In this document: piece by piece, positions 1 to 5,217 of the stretch
Layout of the letters: every line of letters starts with the position of its first letter
Numbering within the stretch: the stretch's first letter is position 1
NCBI GenBank assembly: GCA_945872805.1
Contig: CAMCBE010000107.1
Location: forward strand, 1 to 6,867
From: Chitinophaga pinensis
GTDB taxonomy: Bacteria; Bacteroidota; Bacteroidia; Chitinophagales; Chitinophagaceae
DNA: 6,867 nucleotides
Direction: 5' to 3'
The notes under the pieces: generated by a model
Seen by the model: the letters and a program-made list of their open reading frames with translations, nothing else
The model's database searches: none
What the model was told of the DNA's origin: nothing
Made by a program: the position numbers and the translations under genes

Positions 1-2025
1 AATAGACCCTAATTTGACACCAGTAGAAAAATTTGCAATCAACTTTGCCCTAAATGGAACTCCATTTGCATCATAGTAATGCTGCAAAAACTCAGCTTTT
101 AATTTTGCCATATCTACATTAGATGGACATTCACTTTTGCATGCCTTACAACTGAGGCACAAACTCATCACATCATAAATTTCCTTATGGTCATATCGAT
201 TCAACTTATCTGAATGAGTTAAAAACTCACGCAATATATTAGCACGTGCACGGGTAGTATCCTTTTCATCACGAGTCGCCATGAAAGAAGGACACATTGT
301 GCCACCAGATAAATGCGTCTTACGACAATCACCTGATCCATTGCATTGCTCTGCATGTTGAAGAATATCTTGCTTATGAAAACGAAAAATGGTCTTAAAT
401 TCAGGAGTAAACTGTCCAGGCTCATACCGCAACATCGTATCCATTGGCGGTGTATCCACAATCTTATTCGGATTGAAAATATGATTTGGATCCCAGGCGT
501 TTTTCACCTGCCTTAAAAGTTCATAATTTTTTTCACCTACCATTTGCTTTATAAACTCCCCCCTCAATCTTCCATCTCCATGCTCTCCACTCAAGGAACC
601 ATTGTATTTTTTAACCAACGTAGCTACTTCCTCAGCTATCCTTCTAAATAATTTATTTCCTTCTACGGTTTTCAAATTGATAATGGGACGAAGATGCAAC
701 TCGCCCGATCCAGCATGCGCATAGTGCACCGCATACAATCCATGCTTCGTCAGTATTTCATTAAAATCGCGAATATAGTTTGGAAGATCTTCAACATCCA
801 CTGCAGTATCCTCAATAACAGGAACCGCTTTTTCATCTCCAGGTAAATTACTTAACAACCCAAGCCCAGCTTTTCTGAGTGTCCAAATCTTTTTGGTATC
901 GGCCCCAAACAATACAGGAAAATGATACCCGAGATTTGCTGCACGCATATCTGCTTCAACCTGTTTGGTAATAGCAAGAATTTCCTCTTTAGTCTCTCGA
1001 ATAAATTCAATTACTAATATGGCACCGGGGTCTCCTTGGACAAAGAATCTATTTTTACTTTGTTCTATATTCCCTTTAGTACACTCTAATACATAATGAT
1101 CAATCAACTCACTTGCACTAGGCTTATATTTCAAGCCGATCAAGTTTGCATGAAGCGATTCATCGATGCTATTAAAATGTACGCACAACAATCCCATTTC
1201 CTTTGGAGGTAACTGAACAACATTCAATTTAATTTCAGTGATGAAAGTAAGAGTACCCTCAGACCCTGCAATAAGCGAACAAAAATTAAAATCATCTCCT
1301 CCTGCATTAAACGGCGCACTTTCGATTAGCAAGTCAACTGCATATCCCGTGTTTCTTCGCTCAACAGATTTTTTAGGAAATTCTTTGCGTATTTCAACTT
1401 GATTATCATAATTACTTAACAAACTTCGTGTTGTTCTATAGATAGTCCCCTCTAATGTCTGTAACTCACATTTTTCATGAAAGGCATCAATGTTCAGCGA
1501 ACTAAAAACTACTTCAGAGCCATCACTTAAAAAAGCAGTTACTTCTAATAAATGCTCGCGTGTACTTCTATATACAACCGAATTTGAACCACATGCATTA
1601 TTTCCCACCATGCCACCAATCATGGCACGATTTGCAGTGGAGGTTTCAGGCCCAAAAAATAATCCAAATGGCTTCAGAAATAAATTCAATTCATCACGAA
1701 TAACTCCAGGCTGCACCCGAACCCATCCCTCTGCTTCATTAAGTTCTAGGATCTGATTAAAGTGCTTAGATACATCCACAATGATACCATTGCCAACAAC
1801 CTGGCCAGCGAGAGATGTACCAGCAGTTCGAGGAATTAAAGAAGTTTTTTCTGCAGCAGCAAAATGAATTAGAGTTGAAATATCCTGCTTGGACTTTGGA
1901 ATAGCTACTGCCAATGGCATTTCACGATAGGCCGATGCATCGGTTGCATAAAGTGTTCGAATTGTTTTATCCGTAAATAAATCCCCCTCCAACTGCAAAG
2001 TCAAACGTTCCAACTTTTCCTTCAT
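1..2025 (-). CDS. FAD-linked oxidase / 4Fe-4S fusion oxidoreductase (YdiJ / D-lactate dehydrogenase-like), 3' end outside window
   Basis: Start ATG is at 2025-2023; the frame is open for 675 codons to the left edge, so the C-terminus is missing. Family members are usually around 1000 residues (E. coli YdiJ 1018). The N-terminal FAD-binding domain (FAD_binding_4 type) shows PRTAGTSLAGQ at residues 65-75 and GNNACGSN around 141-148. The FAD-oxidase C-terminal domain shows HAGSGELH at 437-444 and GEHGDG at 480-485. An Fe-S region follows with C561-x5-C567-x10-C578-P, the same spacing as in YdiJ, and C623-x2-C626-x2-C629-x3-C633-P, enough for two 4Fe-4S clusters. The absent part should hold the CCG (DUF224-like) domains. 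Members oxidise D-2-hydroxyacids such as D-lactate or D-2-hydroxyglutarate and pass electrons through FAD and Fe-S to the respiratory chain at the inner face of the membrane. The exact substrate cannot be read from the sequence. I saw no frameshift. The start fits because the conserved LEGDLFTDKTIRTLYATDAS stretch begins about 12 residues in. Confidence 0.92.
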   Translation of the reverse strand, partial: MKEKLERLTLQLEGDLFTDKTIRTLYATDASAYREMPLAVAIPKSKQDISTLIHFAAAEKTSLIPRTAGTSLAGQVVGNGIIVDVSKHFNQILELNEAEGWVRVQPGVIRDELNLFLKPFGLFFGPETSTANRAMIGGMVGNNACGSNSVVYRSTREHLLEVTAFLSDGSEVVFSSLNIDAFHEKCELQTLEGTIYRTTRSLLSNYDNQVEIRKEFPKKSVERRNTGYAVDLLIESAPFNAGGDDFNFCSLIAGSEGTLTFITEIKLNVVQLPPKEMGLLCVHFNSIDESLHANLIGLKYKPSASELIDHYVLECTKGNIEQSKNRFFVQGDPGAILVIEFIRETKEEILAITKQVEADMRAANLGYHFPVLFGADTKKIWTLRKAGLGLLSNLPGDEKAVPVIEDTAVDVEDLPNYIRDFNEILTKHGLYAVHYAHAGSGELHLRPIINLKTVEGNKLFRRIAEEVATLVKKYNGSLSGEHGDGRLRGEFIKQMVGEKNYELLRQVKNAWDPNHIFNPNKIVDTPPMDTMLRYEPGQFTPEFKTIFRFHKQDILQHAEQCNGSGDCRKTHLSGGTMCPSFMATRDEKDTTRARANILREFLTHSDKLNRYDHKEIYDVMSLCLSCKACKSECPSNVDMAKLKAEFLQHYYDANGVPFRAKLIANFSTGVKLGSI

Positions 2026-2032
2026 GTAAATT

Positions 2033-2040
2033 CAAATATA
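2033..2040 (-). promoter_or_regulatory. possible Bacteroidota -7 box of the FAD/Fe-S oxidoreductase gene
   Basis: The minus strand reads TATATTTG, an exact match to TAnnTTTG, with only 7 bp between it and the ATG. If used, the transcript would be leaderless or nearly so. No good TTG stands at the normal 17-23 bp spacing upstream; the nearest is at 14 bp. The box could therefore be a chance match in AT-rich DNA. Confidence 0.28.
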
Positions 2041-2159
2041 AAAGACAAAATTACCAATAAAATCATGGAAACATGACCATCCTAGACCTGATTGATACAT
2101 CTATAATCAGTGTAACTGACTAGAAAGACAGAGTAAGTTGAAATAATATGTAAAGTTTA

Positions 2160-2191
2160 TTTGTCATTTTGTTATGTAAACCATACTTTTG
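2160..2191 (+). promoter_or_regulatory. Bacteroidota-type promoter of the membrane protein/XRE module
   Basis: A -33 element TTTG (2160-2163) is followed after 20 bp by TACTTTTG (2184-2191), matching the phylum consensus TTG-N17-23-TAnnTTTG. Sixteen bases separate the box from the ATG at 2208, which predicts a short leader of about ten bases without a Shine-Dalgarno sequence. This is the best promoter match in the window, though it rests on consensus alone. Confidence 0.5.
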
Positions 2192-2195
2192 TTTA
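2177..2195. promoter_or_regulatory. imperfect palindrome over the -7 box, candidate operator
   Basis: The arms TAAAC (2177-2181) and GTTTA (2191-2195) are perfect inverted repeats 9 bp apart and enclose the TACTTTTG box. A third copy of the half-site, GTTTA at 2155-2159, lies just before the -33 element. A Cro/C1-like repressor binding here would block RNA polymerase, and such a regulator is the second gene of the same transcript. Autoregulation is inference; the arms are short and the DNA is AT-rich. Confidence 0.25.
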
Positions 2196-2207
2196 AAATA
2201 ATAGACA

Positions 2208-2687
2208 ATGTCACAAAAAATGTTGCTACCAAATGGGTTGAAAAAAATTGGATGGTTTTTTTTAGTACCCTCAGCTGTTTTGGGATTTATCAGGATGATT
2301 AGTGATTTGGAACAACGATTGTCGCTTAAGACAAAGGTATTTGCCTTATATAATGGTGAATTTCTAAGTTCTGAAAAGCAGTTTGGAGTGATTAATACAG
2401 ATATTACCAATACAGTTATAGGTACCGTATTCATTCTTGGCGCATTAATGATTGGATTCTCTAAGGAAAAGAAAGAAGATGAGTTCATCGCAAAGCTTAG
2501 ACTGTCATCCCTTCTCTGGGCAGTATGGGTGAATTATATCCTTCTGCTGCTTGCATTCATTTTCATTTACGGCACGGGTTTTTTGAGTGTAATGATTTAC
2601 AATATGTTTACGGTTATGATCATTTTCATAGGACGATTCAATTTTATTTTGTTCAAATACAAAATGTCTACTCCCAATGAAAAATAA
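2208..2687 (+). CDS. four-helix integral membrane protein paired with an XRE regulator, function unknown
   Basis: This 159-residue protein has four hydrophobic segments at about residues 12-30, 64-84, 100-121 and 124-148. Between the first two is a polar loop of about 33 residues, and a charged SKEKKEDEFIAKLRL linker lies between the second and third. The C-terminal half (EDEFIAKLRL through VMIYNMFTVMIIFIGRFNF) resembles conserved hypothetical membrane proteins that I recall from Bacteroidota, typically encoded just before a very small XRE-type regulator, as here. There is no signal peptidase site, lipobox or catalytic motif. An in-frame TAG at 2202-2204, six bases before the ATG, fixes the start. 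The stop overlaps the regulator gene by 11 bp, implying translational coupling. By analogy it may sense or modulate something for its partner regulator, but its role is not known. Confidence 0.85.
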   Translation: MSQKMLLPNGLKKIGWFFLVPSAVLGFIRMISDLEQRLSLKTKVFALYNGEFLSSEKQFGVINTDITNTVIGTVFILGALMIGFSKEKKEDEFIAKLRLSSLLWAVWVNYILLLLAFIFIYGTGFLSVMIYNMFTVMIIFIGRFNFILFKYKMSTPNEK

Positions 2688-2877
2688 CCTGAAAGTAGAA
2701 CGTGCTATTCACAACTTGACGCAAGAAGAATTGGCTCAAAAGGTTTCAGTTAGTAGACAAACTATTCATGCGATTGAAACAAATAAGTATGTGCCATCCA
2801 CAATTCTGTCATTAAAAATCGCACAAATTTTTAGTAAGCCACTGGAGCAAATATTCACATTGGAAGAAGCAGATTAA
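2677..2877 (+). CDS. small Cro/C1-type (XRE) helix-turn-helix transcriptional regulator
   Basis: The protein has 66 residues and is almost entirely one HTH_3 domain. The N-terminal helix (LKVERAIHNL) is followed by LTQEELAQKVSVSRQTIHAIETNKYVPS at about 14-41. In this, QEELAQKV is the scaffold helix, SRQTIHAIE the recognition helix, and N-K-Y-V-P-S the conserved turn after it. Helices four and five (ILSLKIAQIF, PLEQIFTLEE) close the domain. There is no sensor or multimerisation domain, as in the YozG-like minimal XRE regulators. The ATG lies inside the end of the membrane protein gene (11-bp overlap, different frame), so the two are one transcriptional and translational unit. It probably binds DNA as a dimer; the palindrome at 2177-2195 is a candidate site. 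Its targets beyond its own promoter are unknown. Confidence 0.93.
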   Translation: MKNNLKVERAIHNLTQEELAQKVSVSRQTIHAIETNKYVPSTILSLKIAQIFSKPLEQIFTLEEAD

Positions 2878-2878
2878 A

Positions 2879-2929
2879 CTAGCTAACCTTTCTTACCATC
2901 CCAGTTGCACCTGTAATAACTATTTTCAC
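2879..2929 (-). pseudogene. relic of the 5' end of an NAD(P)-binding Rossmann (epimerase/dehydratase-like) gene
   Basis: Read from GTG at 2929-2927, the minus strand encodes VKIVITGATGMVRKVS and then TAG (2881-2879). The part KIVITGATGMV is the first beta strand and glycine-rich dinucleotide loop (TGATGxVG) that opens many NAD-dependent epimerase/dehydratase and NAD(P)H-binding proteins. The expected third glycine is Arg, and the rest of the protein is absent: the next bases belong to the 3' end of the XRE gene on the other strand. An A-to-G change of an original ATG would explain the GTG. One base lost after GTA would restore a following Lys-Gly, as in the family's GKG, so a frameshift next to the breakpoint is possible. 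The relic sits 23 bp beyond the glycosyltransferase stop on the same strand, suggesting a former downstream operon partner. Confidence 0.55.
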
Positions 2930-2952
2930 GTTAACTAATTTTATTTTAGTGA

Positions 2953-3822
2953 TCAGCGCAATTCATAATTCCTAAATGTAAACAATCGCTTTCCGGTCAA
3001 TTTCTCAATGATATACAAAATCCACTTTTTTATCGTAAATCGTTTGTTAGAAACATCAATATCAAGATTCCAATTTTTTTCGCTTATTCGTTTCAACATT
3101 ACTTGTGGATGAGTCCCCTCGAATCGTTCAAGTGAATCAAACTCATCATAATTGAATACACCTTTTGTATTTTCAAGTCGTTCCTTCATTGCCTTTCCCA
3201 TCCAATTGGTACTAAGGTTTCTTAGCTTATGATCCATTAACGCTGGACTCTTAACCCAACCATAATGGTAGATACTAGCATTAATTAGTTTGCAAGGTAA
3301 ACGCTTACCGTCCATTCGAAATCCCTGAGCATCACGGAAAGAATAAATTCGAGGGTCATTACGTATTATTCTGATTTCCTTATTATACCATCTCCTACTA
3401 TCCCCATAATAATCATATGTTCCATAGAAATGAACATAATTAAACACGAGTCCCATGATGCGCTTATCATTTAATTGTGCATTGCATCCATTTATAATTG
3501 ATTGATGATACTTCTCATGGACAACTTCATCACATTGAATATAAAAAGCCCAATCAGTATCAGCTGCAATATGACGCATAGCCTTATCAGTTTCAATTGC
3601 CATAACCCTACCTCCAGGCAGCTGACTTAAGTCCCACTCAGACTGAACAATTTTTATTTTAGGAGAACCGATACTACGAATTAACTCCTCCGTATCATCA
3701 TCACTTTTACCAACAGATACAATCATCTCATCTACCATTGGCAAAATTGATGTTATGGCCTCAACTGCCGGATAATCATTAATAATTGCATTTCTTATTA
3801 TCGTAAATCCAGATATTTTCAT
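2953..3822 (-). CDS. glycosyltransferase, family 2-like (GT-A fold)
   Basis: The 289-residue protein opens with KISGFTIIRNAI and a Rossmann-like first half. It carries VDEMIVSVGKSDDDTEELI at about 30-48, the usual nucleotide-sugar binding start of GT2-type enzymes. DWAFYIQCDEVVHE (90-103) occupies the place of the DxD metal site. The first Asp is Gln96, while Asp98 and Glu99 are kept. The second half has RWYNKEIRIIRN (144-155), RDAQGFR (163-169) and IYHYGWVKSP (184-193), the acceptor-side pattern seen in related stand-alone transferases. There is no signal peptide or clear membrane helix, so it should act at the cytoplasmic face, adding a sugar to LPS, capsule or another surface glycan. Donor and acceptor are unknown. 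No other glycan gene is adjacent in the window, apart from the Rossmann relic behind it, which may once have been a sugar-nucleotide or related enzyme. Confidence 0.85.
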   Translation of the reverse strand: MKISGFTIIRNAIINDYPAVEAITSILPMVDEMIVSVGKSDDDTEELIRSIGSPKIKIVQSEWDLSQLPGGRVMAIETDKAMRHIAADTDWAFYIQCDEVVHEKYHQSIINGCNAQLNDKRIMGLVFNYVHFYGTYDYYGDSRRWYNKEIRIIRNDPRIYSFRDAQGFRMDGKRLPCKLINASIYHYGWVKSPALMDHKLRNLSTNWMGKAMKERLENTKGVFNYDEFDSLERFEGTHPQVMLKRISEKNWNLDIDVSNKRFTIKKWILYIIEKLTGKRLFTFRNYELR

Positions 3823-3825
3823 TTG

Positions 3826-3843
3826 AAAAAAAGAAAGAAAGAA
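3826..3843. repeat. short A-rich AAAG tract in the glycosyltransferase leader
   Basis: An A run followed by consecutive AAAG units lies directly before the glycosyltransferase ATG (CTTT units on the coding strand). It takes the place where a ribosome binding site would be expected. The unit count is too low to assert slippage, but it is the only simple repeat seen in the window. Confidence 0.4.
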
Positions 3844-3885
3844 TTAGAAAGTAAGTTGCTTTTTTAAATACACGTAATCCACAAT

Positions 3886-3893
3886 CAAAAGTA
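3886..3893 (-). promoter_or_regulatory. possible -7 box of the glycosyltransferase gene
   Basis: The minus strand reads TACTTTTG, a TAnnTTTG match identical to the box before the membrane/XRE module. It lies 63 bp upstream of the glycosyltransferase ATG. No TTG is found at the expected -33 distance, which lowers confidence. Confidence 0.3.
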
Positions 3894-3903
3894 TAGTAAA
3901 ATC

Positions 3904-3936
3904 TTGTGATTTCATACATAGTTCATCTTATCTTTA
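3904..3936 (+). promoter_or_regulatory. weak candidate promoter for dctA
   Basis: TTG (3904-3906), a 22-bp spacer and TATCTTTA (3929-3936) approach the Bacteroidota consensus, with A in place of the final G. Thirty bases separate it from the dctA ATG. The match is weak but it is the best one in front of this gene. Confidence 0.22.
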
Positions 3937-3951
3937 AGATTATACGTATAA
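3930..3951. promoter_or_regulatory. two adjoining palindromes in the dctA leader, candidate operator
   Basis: ATCTT-T-AAGAT (3930-3940) is a perfect 11-base inverted repeat. It is followed by the perfect 12-base palindrome TTATACGTATAA (3940-3951), sharing one base. They overlap the candidate dctA -7 box and end 15 bp before the ATG, a position where a regulator could control dctA. C4-dicarboxylate transporters are commonly regulated by carbon source, but no cognate regulator gene is in the window. Confidence 0.28.
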
Positions 3952-3966
3952 ATACAGCTGAAAGAA

Positions 3967-5202
3967 ATGAAAAAAATATTCAGTAACCTTACATTTTGGG
4001 TTTTACTGGCGATCCTTTCTGGTGCGCTAATTGGCCATTTCTACCCAACCACTGGGGTTGCTATGCAACCAGCTGGAACCTACTTTATCAATGTGGTTAA
4101 AGTATTTATTACTCCGATTATTTTTCTAACCATTTCCTTGGGTATTAGTGGAATGAACGACTTAAAAAAGGTTGGACGTGTTGGTGGAAAAGCAATTCTC
4201 TATTTTGAAATTGTAACGACCATAGCTTTGATTATCGGCATAATAGTAGCGCATTTCATTCAACCCGGTGCGGGCATAGATAGCAAAGCAATTCAACAGG
4301 GAGATATCAGCAAATTTACGTCCGGAGCAAAATCATTTTCATGGATTACCTTCTTGAAAGACAATCTTACCATTCAAGTATTGATTATTTCTATATTATT
4401 TGGTATTATTCTAAGCAAATTAAAAGACAAACAAAAAATAACAAGCGCATTGCAATTTGCTTCAAAATATGTCTTCAAAGGTCTGCACGTTGTCATGCTA
4501 TTTTCACCCATTGGTGCATTTGGAGGAATGGCATACACGATTGGAAAATATGGTATTGCCACATTACTGCCGCTTGGTAAATTGATGCTGACCGTATACA
4601 TCACCATGGGAATTTTTGTTTTTGCAGTGCTGGGGTTAATCTTGCGATACTATAAAATAAGCATCCTTAAATTTCTAAATTATATCAAAGAAGAACTACT
4701 CATTGTACTCGGAACGTCGTCCTCTGAAGCAGCGCTTCCCTCACTCATCGAAAAACTGGAGAAAATGGGATGCGCTAAATCTGTTGTGGGATTAGTAGTC
4801 CCTGCAGGCTATTCATTTAACCTAGATGGCACAACGATTTATCTTTCAATGGCCGTAATTTTCTTAGCACAAGTATTTCATATCGATCTTTCTATAAGTC
4901 AAATACTAACTGTTATTGGCGTACTCATGATTACCTCGAAAGGGGCTGCAGGTGTTACTGGAAGTGGATTTATCGTCTTGGCTTCTACACTAAGCGCCAT
5001 TCATGTTATTCCCTTAGAAGGTCTAGCATTACTTCTTGGAGTAGATCGTTTCATGTCTGAAGCAAGAGCGATAACTAATTTTATAGGAAATGGAGTAGCT
5101 ACACTATTTCTTTCCAATCAAGAAAAATCATTTGACAGGAAGAAAATGGAAATTGCTTTCTCCCATGAGGTATATGAATATGACTTAAAAGATAAAGTAT
5201 AA
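3967..5202 (+). CDS. dctA: C4-dicarboxylate:cation symporter DctA (DAACS / SDF family)
   Basis: The 411-residue membrane protein matches the sodium:dicarboxylate symporter family throughout; E. coli DctA has 428 residues. Visible are the serine-rich hairpin GTSSSEAALPSL (249-260), GYSFNLDGTTIYL (281-293, family NLDGT motif), the second hairpin SKGAAGVTGSGF (324-335) and DRFMSEARAITNFIGNG (360-376). In the last motif Arg367 corresponds to GltPh Arg397, which holds the substrate side-chain carboxylate. Ser364 stands at the place of GltPh Asp394, which binds the amino group of aspartate. That favours dicarboxylates (succinate, fumarate, malate) over amino acids, taken up with H+ or Na+ across the inner membrane. 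The N-terminus MKKIFSNLTFWVLLAILSG begins TM1 directly and no earlier start is needed. Upstream, weakly purine-rich GAAAGAA stands in for an RBS. It is divergent from the glycosyltransferase and convergent with the GH32 gene 15 bp on, so probably monocistronic. Confidence 0.95.
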   Translation: MKKIFSNLTFWVLLAILSGALIGHFYPTTGVAMQPAGTYFINVVKVFITPIIFLTISLGISGMNDLKKVGRVGGKAILYFEIVTTIALIIGIIVAHFIQPGAGIDSKAIQQGDISKFTSGAKSFSWITFLKDNLTIQVLIISILFGIILSKLKDKQKITSALQFASKYVFKGLHVVMLFSPIGAFGGMAYTIGKYGIATLLPLGKLMLTVYITMGIFVFAVLGLILRYYKISILKFLNYIKEELLIVLGTSSSEAALPSLIEKLEKMGCAKSVVGLVVPAGYSFNLDGTTIYLSMAVIFLAQVFHIDLSISQILTVIGVLMITSKGAAGVTGSGFIVLASTLSAIHVIPLEGLALLLGVDRFMSEARAITNFIGNGVATLFLSNQEKSFDRKKMEIAFSHEVYEYDLKDKV

Positions 5203-5217
5203 GCTATTCGATATCAC

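Noticed and set aside
219..461. 80-codon minus-strand frame overlapping the oxidoreductase gene in another frame.
   Set aside because: The oxidoreductase frame carries the conserved Cys motifs in the same DNA; this frame shows no family features.
1490..1756. 88-codon plus-strand open frame inside the FAD/Fe-S oxidoreductase gene.
   Set aside because: The minus strand encodes conserved FAD-domain motifs such as NNACG across the same bases, so this frame is a by-product.
2107..2119. Inverted repeat TCAGT-GTA-ACTGA in the divergent intergenic region.
   Set aside because: The arms are perfect but only 5 bp long, with no second copy and no link to a promoter box; reported here but not claimed as an operator.
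2120..2488. 122-codon open frame on the minus strand opposite the membrane protein gene.
   Set aside because: It is antisense to a well-supported membrane protein, has no recognisable domain, and spans the promoter region; it is a shadow frame.
5209..5214. GATATC palindrome between dctA and the GH32 gene as a possible bidirectional terminator.
   Set aside because: A 3-bp half-site cannot form a useful stem, and no strong stem with a T-run lies in the 15-bp gap.
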